Made by a program: the position numbers and the translations under genes
DNA from: Methylorubrum aminovorans
GTDB lineage: Bacteria > Pseudomonadota > Alphaproteobacteria > Rhizobiales > Beijerinckiaceae
Direction: 5' to 3'
DNA length: 64,000 nucleotides
NCBI RefSeq assembly: GCF_022179725.1
Contig: NZ_BPRC01000002.1
Span: forward strand, 124,001-188,000
The notes under the pieces: generated by a model
Database searches by the model: none
What the model saw: the letters and a program-made list of their open reading frames with translations, nothing else
Told to the model about the DNA's origin: nothing
Part shown: piece after piece, positions 8,666 to 20,426 of the stretch
Numbering within the stretch: the first letter of the stretch is position 1
How the letters are laid out: every line of letters starts with the position of its first letter

Positions 8666-9490
8666 TCACCGCGGCGGGTAGGTGTGTCCCTCGGCCGGGA
8701 AGCGGCCCGCCTGCACCTCGTCGGCGTAGGCGCGCACCGCCTCCTCGATATGGGTGCGCAGCGAGCCGAAGCTCTTGACGAATTTCGGCACCCGGTCGCT
8801 GAGGCCCAGCATGTCCTCGAGCACGAGGATCTGGCCGTCGCAGGCGGCGGTCGCGCCGATGCCGATGGTCGCCGCGCGGATCGCGGGGTCGGTGGCGATG
8901 GCCCGCGCCACCGGCTCGACGATGCCCTCCATGACGATGGAGAAGGCCCCCGCATCGCTGATCGCGCGGGCATCGGCCCGCAGCCGGTCCTCGTCGCCGG
9001 CCCCGTGGCCCTGCACCTTGAAGCCGCCCATCGTGTTCACCGATTGCGGGGTGAGGCCGATATGCCCCATCACCGGCACCCCTCGCTCGGTCAGGAAGGC
9101 GACCGTCTCGGCGAAGCGCGCGCCGCCCTCCAGCTTGATCGCGCCGGCGCCCGTCTCCTTGAGCACGCGGGCGGCGTTGAGGAAGGCCTGCTCGCGGCTC
9201 GCCTCGTAGGAGCCGAACGGCATGTCGACCACGACCAGGGCGCGCGAGGTCCCGCGCATCACCGCCTGGGCCTGGAGAATCATCATCTCCAGGGTCACCG
9301 GCAGGGTCGATTCCATACCGTGCATGACCATGCCGAGGGAGTCACCCACCAGCACGAAGTCGCAATAGGCATCGACGATGCGGGCGGTGTGCGCGTGGTA
9401 GGCCGTGAGCGCGATGATCTTGCGCCCCTCGGCCTTGCGCTTGATCAGATCGACCGCCTGGAGACGACGGGTTTGAACGACCTGCGACAT
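8666..9490 (-). CDS. panB: 3-methyl-2-oxobutanoate hydroxymethyltransferase
   Basis: 274-residue ketopantoate hydroxymethyltransferase, the first committed step of pantothenate/CoA synthesis. It uses 5,10-methylene-THF to hydroxymethylate alpha-ketoisovalerate. Conserved blocks are [45 protein letters not shown] and [11 protein letters not shown]. The frame extends far upstream, but the ATG at 9490 ([14 protein letters not shown]) gives the normal length. It is monocistronic, with its own terminator. Confidence 0.96.
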   Translation of the reverse strand: MSQVVQTRRLQAVDLIKRKAEGRKIIALTAYHAHTARIVDAYCDFVLVGDSLGMVMHGMESTLPVTLEMMILQAQAVMRGTSRALVVVDMPFGSYEASREQAFLNAARVLKETGAGAIKLEGGARFAETVAFLTERGVPVMGHIGLTPQSVNTMGGFKVQGHGAGDEDRLRADARAISDAGAFSIVMEGIVEPVARAIATDPAIRAATIGIGATAACDGQILVLEDMLGLSDRVPKFVKSFGSLRTHIEEAVRAYADEVQAGRFPAEGHTYPPR

Positions 9491-9902
9491 GGCTCGTGAT
9501 CCGGAAGGCTGGCATTCCCGGGGTGCCCGGCGGGCCGGGCACGGCGTGCGGAACGCCTCTATAGGCCCGTTCGCGCTGCCTCGCAGGGGGCCTAGGGGCC
9601 GGTTCCGGTGGATCGGACGAGAAGTGTCACCCGGAGGGGCTCGGCCTTCTCCTGCAGGAGCGTCCCGGTTCTTCACGCGTCGGCCATCGGCCCCGTGGCC
9701 GACGGACGATGTGAAGTTTAACGCGGTCGCCCCGTCTGCCCTTTTGCGGGCGTTTCCTCCCTAGACTTCGGACCACCTCCGGGCGTGCCGTTTTTCCGCC
9801 ACATCTTGATCGGTGTCAATGGCCTGCCCGATCATCGAGAGACTTGAGGTTGCTCGAAATTCCGTTGCAGGAGCGGCCCGACCGCATGATGGCAACGATG
9901 TG
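9491..9902. other. 412-base intergenic region upstream of panB
   Basis: No gene is convincing here. A perfect hairpin (GTGCCCGG at 9523-9530, CCGGGCAC at 9535-9542, loop CGGG) lies 33 bases before the panB start on the panB side, so it may fall in the 5' leader. It could affect translation or early termination, but there is no U-run. The rest, toward 9902, is the tail region behind the thioredoxin-like gene. Confidence 0.35.
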
Positions 9903-10298
9903 TCAGAGCGCTTTTTCGAGGAGTTGCTCGATCCATTCGGGCTGAGTCTCGCCGACCGAGCGGGCTACTTCAGTCTTACCCTTGTAGACGATGAGCGTGC
10001 TCTGCATCTGCGCTCCGAACCGGCGCACGAGGTCGCGCTGCGTGTCGAAGTCGATCGTGAAGACGGCGAGCGCCTTGAAGCGCGGATCGGCCGAGAGCGC
10101 CGCCAGGATCGGCTTCTGAGCCCGGCAGATCGGACACCAGGGCGCGGAGATCTGCACGAGGATCGGCCGCCCCTCGCCCTGGGCCGCCTCGAAGGCCTGC
10201 GCGTCGTAGGCGACCGGCTCCGTCGCGTGACCGGGACCGGGCAGGCCGAAGGCCAGGAGCGCGGGTGCGAAGGCGAGGAGGTGGCGGCGGGTCGTCAT
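9903..10298 (-). CDS. Periplasmic thioredoxin-like protein
   Basis: 131-residue thioredoxin-fold protein with active site WCPIC near residue 48. It has a twin-arginine-type signal (MTTRRHLLAFAPALLAFG...GHA), so it probably acts in the periplasm as a disulfide reductase or redox partner. An in-frame GTG two codons earlier exists. The ATG at 10298 is preferred because AGGA lies seven bases upstream. It is the last gene of the leftward group metallo-hydrolase, SoxYZ-like carrier, CXXCW protein, thioredoxin, and may keep the carrier cysteine reduced. Confidence 0.8.
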   Translation of the reverse strand: MTTRRHLLAFAPALLAFGLPGPGHATEPVAYDAQAFEAAQGEGRPILVQISAPWCPICRAQKPILAALSADPRFKALAVFTIDFDTQRDLVRRFGAQMQSTLIVYKGKTEVARSVGETQPEWIEQLLEKAL

Positions 10299-10346
10299 CG
10301 GCACATCCTCATGGCGCTCCCCCTCGTCCCTCGGCGCCCGGCTTCC

Positions 10347-10964
10347 TCAGCGTTCGGCCGCGCGCGCACCGGTCGCCGCCGTCCAGGCCGGATCGGGCTT
10401 GGCGACGGCGGTGTCGTGATCGTCCTGCCAGCCCTCGACGCCGAGGGGGAACCAGTGGACGCGGCTGTAGCCGGCCGCGACCAGCCGCTTGCCGGCGTTC
10501 CAACTGCCCCAGCATTCCGGCCGGCAGAAGGTCACCACCGGCTTGGCCCGATCGCCGCCGGTGAGCTCGGCCACCCGCCGCAGGAAGGCCTCCTCCTTCT
10601 CGGGGCTCAGCGGCGCGCCGCCGGCCCCCGGCATCCAGACCGCGCCGGGAATCGAGCGGTGGGTCGGCAGCCAGGGCCGGTCGGCGGGCAGGCCGGCCGG
10701 CCGGTGGTCGGCGAGCACCACGTCGATGAGAACCGGACCTTCCGGCAGCAGGGCTTCGAGCCCCTTCCGGTCGATGACCGTCGCGCCCTTGAGGGTCGCC
10801 GGGGTGTAGCCCCGCGGTGGCCCGGTATAGAGGCCGTCGGGCTCCGGCACGTTGACCGGCGAGTCGGCGGGCCCGGCCGCGCCGAGCAGAAGCCCGAGGA
10901 GGGGCCCGATGGCCGTGACGGCCGCGACCCTGGCGATCACCCGCACGCTCCGCTCCCTCGCCAT
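10347..10964 (-). CDS. Rhodanese-like PQQ-dependent catabolism-associated CXXCW protein
   Basis: 205-residue exported protein: signal peptide (about residues 1-33), then a rhodanese-like domain with the motif TFCRPECWGSWNAGKRL. The C-x3-C-W signature and the following SWNAAKR-like segment identify the family found beside PQQ-dependent alcohol dehydrogenases and cytochromes c. Its exact role is not known; sulfur or electron transfer in the periplasm is suspected. Its ATG overlaps the TGA of the SoxYZ-like gene by one base (TGATG), implying translational coupling. Confidence 0.85.
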   Translation of the reverse strand: MARERSVRVIARVAAVTAIGPLLGLLLGAAGPADSPVNVPEPDGLYTGPPRGYTPATLKGATVIDRKGLEALLPEGPVLIDVVLADHRPAGLPADRPWLPTHRSIPGAVWMPGAGGAPLSPEKEEAFLRRVAELTGGDRAKPVVTFCRPECWGSWNAGKRLVAAGYSRVHWFPLGVEGWQDDHDTAVAKPDPAWTAATGARAAER

Positions 10965-11779
10965 CAGTTGCTCGCCGACGGAAGCGGGAAGCTCTGCTCC
11001 CAGCGTCCGCCCTGGTTGTCGGAGGCCACGACCTTGACCGGGCCCCGGATGTCGGGCCGCATGGCGAAGTTGATGACCGGGTTCGAGGCGATCGAGATGT
11101 CGCCGGCGAGGTGGAACACCAGCGTGTCGCCCGCGGTCACGTCGAGCTTCTCAATGTAGCGGGCGGGCGTGTAGTCGCGGGTGAGCTGGTTCATCTGCAT
11201 GCCCGAGAAATTCGGGTGGCGGACCATCAGCGTCGCCTCGATCGGCTTGCCGGCCTGAGGCTCCCCGGCGAACTTCAGGCGCATCTCGCCCATGCCCTTC
11301 ATCGCCTCCTCGTCGCTCATGCCCATCGGCGCCGAGCAACCGCCCGACGCCTTGACGAACTTGGCCGATTCGAGAAGCCGGCCGTCCTTGGTCTCCACCA
11401 CGGCGTGAACGTTGGTGTAATTGTTCACCCGCACCCGGAGCTTGATCTCGCCCGGATCGGCGGCCGGGCCGAAGGTGAAGCGCGCCGCGTAGGGCGAGGG
11501 GTTGTCGTCGATGACGAAGGAGAGGCCCTTCACGCTGTCCTTGTCGGCGAGCGTCAGGCCGATCGGCACCAGGGCGGCATCGAGCGCGCGGGCCGGGGCG
11601 TCGATGGCGACCGCGCTCGCGCTGGCCTCGACCTTCCGGTCGCCGAAGATCGAGGTCTTGATCTCGCTCCAGCGGGCGGCGCGCTCCTCGTCGGTATCGG
11701 TGGCGCCGGCCATGCCGGGGACGGGCGCGAGCGCCGCCGCGGAGAGCGTCAGGCCGAGGGCGAACATCAGGCGTTTCAT
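10964..11779 (-). CDS. Quinoprotein dehydrogenase-associated SoxYZ-like carrier protein
   Basis: 271-residue periplasmic protein with a signal peptide (about residues 1-25). The N-terminal half resembles SoxY and carries GGCSAP at residues 146-151, with Cys148 in the position of the SoxY substrate-carrying cysteine. The C-terminal half resembles SoxZ (KPIEATLMVRHPNFSG). It is thus a natural SoxY-SoxZ fusion found beside PQQ enzymes rather than thiosulfate-oxidation genes. The start at 11779 has AAGGAG at good spacing. Inference: it carries a substrate or electrons between the metallo-hydrolase and a quinoprotein. Confidence 0.88.
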   Translation of the reverse strand: MKRLMFALGLTLSAAALAPVPGMAGATDTDEERAARWSEIKTSIFGDRKVEASASAVAIDAPARALDAALVPIGLTLADKDSVKGLSFVIDDNPSPYAARFTFGPAADPGEIKLRVRVNNYTNVHAVVETKDGRLLESAKFVKASGGCSAPMGMSDEEAMKGMGEMRLKFAGEPQAGKPIEATLMVRHPNFSGMQMNQLTRDYTPARYIEKLDVTAGDTLVFHLAGDISIASNPVINFAMRPDIRGPVKVVASDNQGGRWEQSFPLPSASN

Positions 11780-11820
11780 GGTCTTCTCCTTCTGGCAAGC
11801 CCCAGGAAGCGTGCGGCGGG

Positions 11821-12765
11821 TCATTCCCACTCGAGTTCTTGGTAGGCCTGCGTGACGTTGCGGCCGTTATAGGTGTCGAACAGGGCCCACTTGTCCCGCT
11901 CGCCCTGAGCTACCGTCCGCACCGCGGCCTCGATCGGCACGCTGCCGGCCACCGCCTTGCGGGTCTCGTCGCGCAGCGCCGAGAGATAACGCGCGAGATC
12001 GTCCGTCGCCGGCGCGAAGGCCACTCGCGTCGGGCCGTGGCCCGGCACGGCATCTGTGGCGCCGGCCGCCTTCAGCTGCTCGATCGCCTTGAACCAGCCG
12101 AGCAGGCTGCCATCGAGCGAAGGAACGCGGCCGACGAAGAGAAGGTCGGCGGGAAACAGGAGCCCGCTGCCGGTGTCGAGCATCGACAGGTCGCACGTCG
12201 TATGCGCGCTAGCGTGGGCGGTGAGCCGGAGCGTGCGGTCGCCGAGGTCGATCTCCGCCGTGTCCCGCACCTCCATCGTCGGGTAGACGACCTCCCCGGC
12301 CTTGTCCGCCCCGAGGATCTCGGCGAGCCGCTGGCGGTAGAATTCACCGCGGGCATCGAGCGCGCCACGCAAGCCCGCATGGCCGACGAAGGTCGGGTTG
12401 TCGCCGCGGAAGGCGGCGGCGCCGAAGACGTGGTCGGGATGCACGTGGGTCAGCATCACGTAGCGGATTGGCTTGTCGGTGCGCCGGGTGATCTCCCGAC
12501 GCAGCCACTGCCCGTCGGCGAGGCTGCCGCCGGATTCCGTGACGAGCACGCCGTCGCGCCCGATGATGAAGCCGATATTGGCAATGCCGTCGGCGTTCTC
12601 GGGCGTCGCTTCGGCGTCCGGCCCCCGGCGGATGAAGACGCCCGGCGCGACCTCGTCCATAGACAGCGCGTCGGCCGCGAAACCGGGCCGCGGCAGGCAG
12701 CACAGGCACAGGCCCGCGAACAGGGCCGCGCGGCGCGTGAGGGGAGCGCTCCGACGGGCGCTCAC
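11821..12765 (-). CDS. Quinoprotein relay system zinc metallo-hydrolase
   Basis: 314-residue metallo-beta-lactamase-fold protein with a twin-arginine-type signal (LTRRAALFAG, residues 9-18). Zinc ligands are visible in THVHPDH (106-112), in ASAHTTCD and in VPGHGPT. It resembles SoxH-like hydrolases that accompany SoxYZ-like carriers in PQQ-enzyme neighbourhoods. The GTG at 12765 is chosen because GGAGG lies six bases upstream, though an upstream GTG at 12798 is in frame. It is the first gene of the leftward four-gene set and faces the TetR gene across 186 bases. Confidence 0.86.
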   Translation of the reverse strand: MSARRSAPLTRRAALFAGLCLCCLPRPGFAADALSMDEVAPGVFIRRGPDAEATPENADGIANIGFIIGRDGVLVTESGGSLADGQWLRREITRRTDKPIRYVMLTHVHPDHVFGAAAFRGDNPTFVGHAGLRGALDARGEFYRQRLAEILGADKAGEVVYPTMEVRDTAEIDLGDRTLRLTAHASAHTTCDLSMLDTGSGLLFPADLLFVGRVPSLDGSLLGWFKAIEQLKAAGATDAVPGHGPTRVAFAPATDDLARYLSALRDETRKAVAGSVPIEAAVRTVAQGERDKWALFDTYNGRNVTQAYQELEWE

Positions 12766-12854
12766 CGCCCGCCTCCGCCGGACTCCCGACCCAGGCACGT
12801 CCGTGCCGCCATCGGCCGCTTTCTCCCGCTGATTTTGTCGATATAGTGCAAACC

Positions 12855-12869
12855 ATCTAGTAGGTAGAT
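12855..12869. promoter_or_regulatory. Candidate TetR operator
   Basis: Perfect inverted repeat ATCTA-GTAGG-TAGAT in the 186-base divergent gap between the metallo-hydrolase and the TetR gene. It lies 89 bases before the hydrolase GTG and 82 before the TetR ATG. The location fits an operator that controls both directions. It is the only AT-rich symmetric element in the gap. Binding is inferred. Confidence 0.55.
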
Positions 12870-12951
12870 TTTTCGGCCGTCAAGTGCCACCCTCGCGAAA
12901 CGAAGAGGGTCGTCGCGAGCACGTGATCGGCCCGGCACGAACGGACGGACG

Positions 12952-13521
12952 ATGAGAGACACGCGCGCGTCCCTCCTCAGCGAGGCCGAGATCCTGGTGC
13001 GCGGCCGGGGCTATTCCGGCTTCAGCTACGCCGACCTCGCCGAGGCGGTCGGCATCCGCAAGGCCAGCATCCACCACCATTTCCGCACCAAGGAATCACT
13101 CGCTCAGGCACTGATCGAAGCCTACGACGCGCGTTACGACGCGGCGCTCGACGCGATCTCGGACGCGACCGGCGACGGGGTCGCCCGGATCGAGGCCTAT
13201 GGCCAGCTCTATCTCGGCGGGGTCGAGCAGGGACTCGGCTGCCTGTGCGCGGCGCTCGCCGTCGAGCTGGAAACGCTCCCCGAGACCCTGCGCCGCGCCA
13301 TCACCGCCTTCTTCGACAAGCACATCGCCTGGCTCGCCGGGGTGATCGAGGAGGGACAGATCGACGGCAGCGTCCGCGCCGGCCTCGACCCGCAGGCCCA
13401 TGCACGGCTGATCGTGGCGGCCCTGGAGGGCGCGCTCCTGTTGGAGCGCTTCCTCGCCGGACCGGAAGGATTCGGATTGACGCTGGCGGCGCTCGGCGAG
13501 GGGCTGCGGCCAGCCTCCTGA
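12952..13521 (+). CDS. TetR/AcrR family transcriptional regulator
   Basis: 189-residue regulator. The N-terminal helix-turn-helix is clear (FSYADLAEAVGIRKASIHHHFRTKESL, about residues 22-50, quoted only as the region). The C-terminal ligand domain has CLCAALAVELETLP, as in the AcuR-like/TetR_C group. It is transcribed away from the quinoprotein relay genes and probably represses them and itself through the palindrome at 12855-12869. The ligand is unknown; a small organic acid or alcohol-derived effector would fit the context. Confidence 0.88.
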   Translation: MRDTRASLLSEAEILVRGRGYSGFSYADLAEAVGIRKASIHHHFRTKESLAQALIEAYDARYDAALDAISDATGDGVARIEAYGQLYLGGVEQGLGCLCAALAVELETLPETLRRAITAFFDKHIAWLAGVIEEGQIDGSVRAGLDPQAHARLIVAALEGALLLERFLAGPEGFGLTLAALGEGLRPAS

Positions 13522-13567
13522 CGATGACAGGGCCGGGATGCGTCACGTCGGCCTTCCACGGCCGCCG

Positions 13568-13593
13568 GATGATACAATATGACAGGTATCATC
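13568..13593. promoter_or_regulatory. Palindromic candidate operator upstream of the CobW-type GTPase
   Basis: Arms GATGATAC (13568-13575) and GTATCATC (13586-13593) are perfect reverse complements around a 10-base AT-rich spacer (AATATGACAG). It ends 29 bases before the start codon. COG0523 GTPase genes are often controlled by the zinc regulator Zur, whose sites are AT-rich interrupted palindromes of similar size. Calling this a Zur box is inference. Confidence 0.55.
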
Positions 13594-13622
13594 GCCCCAC
13601 CGTACACGTCCCAGGATCCCGT

Positions 13623-14612
13623 ATGTCCGACGCCTCCCCCCTCGCCGCCTCGTCCGAGAAGATCCCGGTGACGGTGCTCACCGGCTATCTCGGGGCGGGC
13701 AAGACGACACTGCTCAACCGCATCCTCACCGAACAGCACGGCAAGCGCTACGCCGTGATCGTGAACGAGTTCGGCGAGATCGGCATCGACAACGACCTCG
13801 TGGTCGGCGCCGACGAGGAAGTGTTCGAGATGAACAACGGCTGCGTCTGCTGCACCGTGCGTGGCGACCTGATCCGCATCATGGACGGGCTGGTGAAGCG
13901 GCGCGGCAAGTTCGACGCGATTATCGTCGAGACCACCGGGCTGGCCGATCCCGCCCCCGTCGCCCAGACCTTCTTCGTCGATCAGGATGTCGGCGAAGCC
14001 GCCCGGCTCGACGCGGTAGTGACGGTGGCCGACGCCAAATGGCTCACGGACCGACTCGCCGATGCGCCCGAGGCCAAGAACCAGATCGCGTTTGCCGACG
14101 TGATCCTGCTCAACAAGTCCGATCTCGTTTCGGGCGAAGACCTCGACCGGGTCGAGAGCCAGATCCGCGCGATCAACCCGTGGGCCAAGGTCCACCGCAC
14201 CGAGCGCTGTGCGATCCCGCTCGATCAGGTGCTCGACCGCAACGCCTTCGATCTCTCGCGCATCCTCGACGTGGAGCCCGACTTCCTGGAAGAAGGCCAC
14301 CACCATCACCACGACGAACAGATGCAGTCGGTCTCCGCCAAGATCGACGGCCCGGTCGATCCGGAGAAGTTCATGCCCTGGATCTCGAACCTGACCCAGG
14401 TTCAGGGACCAGACATCCTGCGCTGCAAGGGCATCGTCGTCTTCCCCGACGAGCCGAAGCGCTTCGTTTTCCAGGGCGTGCACATGATCCTGGACGGCGA
14501 TGTCCAGGGGGAGTGGGGCGCCGACGAGCCGCGTGTCTCTCGCGTCGTGTTCATCGGCCGCAACCTCGACCCGGAGGCCATCCGCGAGGGCTTTTTCGCC
14601 TGCAAGGTGTGA
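13623..14612 (+). CDS. CobW/COG0523-family metallochaperone GTPase
   Basis: 329-residue P-loop GTPase of the G3E family. Walker A is GYLGAGKTTLL (about residues 21-31), the metal motif CVCC is in NNGCVCCTVRGDL (about residue 78), and the guanine motif is NKSD. A histidine cluster (GHHHHHDEQ, near 220) and a C-terminal CobW_C domain follow. Such proteins deliver or allocate metals, usually zinc, sometimes cobalt. The start has an adjacent palindrome that may be a metal-dependent operator. No cobalamin synthesis genes are adjacent, which favours a zinc-related role. Confidence 0.9.
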   Translation: MSDASPLAASSEKIPVTVLTGYLGAGKTTLLNRILTEQHGKRYAVIVNEFGEIGIDNDLVVGADEEVFEMNNGCVCCTVRGDLIRIMDGLVKRRGKFDAIIVETTGLADPAPVAQTFFVDQDVGEAARLDAVVTVADAKWLTDRLADAPEAKNQIAFADVILLNKSDLVSGEDLDRVESQIRAINPWAKVHRTERCAIPLDQVLDRNAFDLSRILDVEPDFLEEGHHHHHDEQMQSVSAKIDGPVDPEKFMPWISNLTQVQGPDILRCKGIVVFPDEPKRFVFQGVHMILDGDVQGEWGADEPRVSRVVFIGRNLDPEAIREGFFACKV

Positions 14613-14659
14613 GGCGGCCCTCCGCCCGGCGGTTCCGATCGGGCCCAGGCACGAAAAAA

Positions 14660-14681
14660 GGGCCGCCCTCGCGGGCGGCCC
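14660..14681 (-). terminator. Rho-independent terminator behind the 31-residue peptide gene
   Basis: Perfect 9-bp stem GGGCCGCCC / GGGCGGCCC with loop TCGC. The A-run at 14654-14659 gives TTTTTT on the minus strand, so it terminates leftward transcription from the small gene at 14710-14805. It could also stop the CobW transcript coming from the left, but only weakly. Confidence 0.85.
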
Positions 14682-14709
14682 TTGCTGCGACCGGTCTATG
14701 GGTCGGGCG

Positions 14710-14805
14710 TTATGGGTTGAACAACAGGCTCGTGGCGCCGAACACGGCGGTCGCGATTCCGACCGCAAGCGCACCGATCATTCCGTAAGAAAACGCCTTC
14801 ATCAT
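14710..14805 (-). CDS. 31-residue single-helix membrane peptide
   Basis: Tiny frame with two adjacent ATGs (MMKAFSYGMIGALAVG...), ending SLLFNP. Residues about 8-28 form one hydrophobic helix rich in Gly/Ala. A GAAGG sequence precedes the ATGs closely. It is followed after about 30 bases by a perfect terminator with six Us, which supports an expressed gene. The next gene on the same strand encodes another small exported protein. No family was recognised. It could be a small stress or assembly peptide. Confidence 0.55.
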   Translation of the reverse strand: MMKAFSYGMIGALAVGIATAVFGATSLLFNP

Positions 14806-14915
14806 CCTTCAATCCGTTTGATCCGCGCGCCTGTCGCCGACCGGATGTCGGGTCGGCGAAGCAGTCCGCATCCAGTCAGGGAAGGGGGCGTGGCACCGGC
14901 CCCGATCCGGCGGGA

Positions 14916-15167
14916 TCAGCAGCGGTTGCCGCCGGCGGTCTGGCCGTACTGCTTGACCGGGAAGTTCTGCTGGTTGGCGTTGCCTTCGGCTGCCGAATTC
15001 ATCGGGCAGGCGGCGTAGAACGGGCTGTCATAGGTGCCGAGCGGAGCCGACCAGCCGGACACCACCGGAGCCGGGTAGCCATGCGTATGAGGGAGGGCCA
15101 TGGCAGACGTAAGCGGAGCGACGCCGAGAACAAGTCCGGCAACAGCAGCAGCGATACGGTTCTTCAT
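14916..15167 (-). CDS. Small exported protein, unknown function
   Basis: 83-residue protein with a clear signal peptide (MKNRIAAAVAGLVLGVAPLTSAMA). The mature part of about 59 residues is rich in Pro, Gly, Tyr and Asn and has two cysteines (AACPMNSAAEGN and a C-terminal NRC), which could form a disulfide. It lies upstream of the 31-residue peptide on the same strand. The family is not recognised. Confidence 0.65.
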   Translation of the reverse strand: MKNRIAAAVAGLVLGVAPLTSAMALPHTHGYPAPVVSGWSAPLGTYDSPFYAACPMNSAAEGNANQQNFPVKQYGQTAGGNRC

Positions 15168-15610
15168 CAATTTCTCCGATCTGAATATCAGTTGGGCCAG
15201 GCCATCACGGCTCGCCTCGTCTTCGATAAACTGAATATGGGAAGCGCTTGCCCGGCGTGCCGTGCCGTGGCGCACCCGCTGATAGGGAACCAAAACGCTG
15301 CGGCGTCCGCGGCTCCAGTCATGGGCGCGACAGCCGGGCCATTCGACCTGTATCCCTCGAGAGATTGATCCCGCGCCGGATCGAAGATCGGATCGGTACG
15401 GGTGCTGGCGAAAGTCGGGGCGCCGCGGCACGGGCGCAGCGTCACGCCCTGACAGGGGGCGCCTGGAGCGCTTTTCGGGGTGTTGGTTAAAACGCAACCT
15501 TTCGGTGGTTCGATCAGCCCGGTTGAGGGGTCCGCAATCCTGCCGGATGCCGCGTCGAGCGGCTCGGGCAGGTGGCGTGCGCGGCACCCCGCGAGAGTTC
15601 GAGTTCGCCG
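15168..15610. other. 443-base divergent intergenic region
   Basis: Lies between the small exported protein (leftward) and the O-antigen-ligase-like gene (rightward). Promoters for both are expected here. No repeat, RNA gene or regulatory box could be assigned. Reading frames in this stretch look like GC-driven shadows. Confidence 0.3.
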
Positions 15611-16998
15611 ATGTCCTCCACGACAGCCGCGCTGACGGGCGCGACGGCCGCCGCGTCGCCGTCGCGTTGGGCCGCGGGCGCCTGGGGCCGCGTCCCAGCC
15701 CTGCGCGTCATCCAGGGGCTGGCGACCCTCCTCCACGCCGCCTTCATCTTTTTCGCCTGCTTCGCCTTCTCGGATGCCTCGCCCTACGACCTCGTGGCGA
15801 TCCCGACGATCGTGCTGTGGCTGGCGCTCGGCATCCGCCTGCACCGGGGGGCGGTGCCCCTCGTGCTCCTGCTCCTCGTCTACCTCGCGGGGATCGGGAT
15901 TGCGTTGCTGCCCTACCTCAACGAGCCGCTCTCGGTGACGTGGACGGTGCAGCTCGCCTACCTGATCGTGACCTGCCTCTTCTTCGCGATGCTCTATGCC
16001 GACGACACGCGGGCGCGCATCGAGGTCGCGCTGAAGGCCTACACGGCGAGCTGCGTGCTCTCAGCGGCGCTGGGCATCGTCGGCTACCTGCAGCTCCTCG
16101 GCATCGAGGACCTGTTCTACAAGTACGGCCGGGCCTCGGGCACCTTCCAGGACCCGAACGTGTTCGGCTCCTTCCTGACGCTGGGCGCGCTCTACCTGAT
16201 CCACGGCCTCCTCTCGGGCTCGACCCGGTGGCCGCTCCTGTCGCTGGCGAGTCTCGTCGTCGTGATGGCGGGCATCTTCCTGTCGTTCTCCCGCGGCTCC
16301 TGGGGCGGCACGGTGATCGCGGTCACCGTGATGATCGGGGCGCTCTACGTGACGAGCCGCTCGCCGGCCCTGCGGCGGCGGATCGTGACCCTCGGCCTCG
16401 TCACTATCGGCTTCGGCGCGGTTGCCCTCGCGGGGCTCCTCTCGATCGACAGCGTCGCCCAGACCTTCCAGACCCGCGCCGCGGTCACGCAGGATTACGA
16501 CGAGGGCGAGACCGGCCGCTTCGGAAACCAGATCCGCGGCATGGGGATGATGCTGGAGGAGCCGCTCGGCCTCGGCCCGCTGCGCTGGCGCCAGATTTTC
16601 AACCTGGAGCCGCATAACTCCTACATCGGCAGTTTCGCCAACGGCGGCTGGCTCGCGGGCGCCACCTTCATCGCCCTGGTGGCAGCCACCTGCTTCGTCG
16701 GCTTCCGGCTGATGCTGCGCCCCTCGCCCTACCGGGCCTACGCACAGATCGTGTTCCCGGCGCTGCTGATGTTCTTCGTCCAGGCGATGCAGATCGACGT
16801 GGAGAAGTGGCGGCACGTCTACATGATGCTCGGAATGGTCTGGGCATTGGAAGCAGCCCGTCTGCGCGGGGCGAATCCACCCTTGACCCTCCCCCTCCCG
16901 CGGCGCATCGAAGGACATCCGAACGTTGCATCGCGGGTCGGGACGGGCGGGGCTATGGTCGGAGGCGGATACGCGGCGTTCGGAACGAAGGTGAGTCC

Positions 16999-17002
<4 letters not shown>
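15611..17002 (+). CDS. O-antigen ligase-like (Wzy/RfaL family) membrane protein
   Basis: 463-residue polytopic membrane protein with about 11 hydrophobic helices. The region SGTFQDPNVFGSFL and the later large periplasmic loop containing PHNSYIGSFANGGWL are typical of the O-antigen ligase/polymerase family, where PHN-S/N is the conserved catalytic-loop motif. It probably polymerises or ligates a surface polysaccharide in the periplasm. The ATG at 15611 is taken because the preceding codons look non-coding. It overlaps the kinase gene by four bases (GTGA), so the two are translationally coupled. Confidence 0.82.
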
Positions 17003-20370
<3,368 letters not shown>

Positions 20371-20426
20371 CCCCCCTTGCGGCCCCGCTCGAACGAGCTA
20401 TGTTTCTGCTCAAAGGAGCAGCATAG

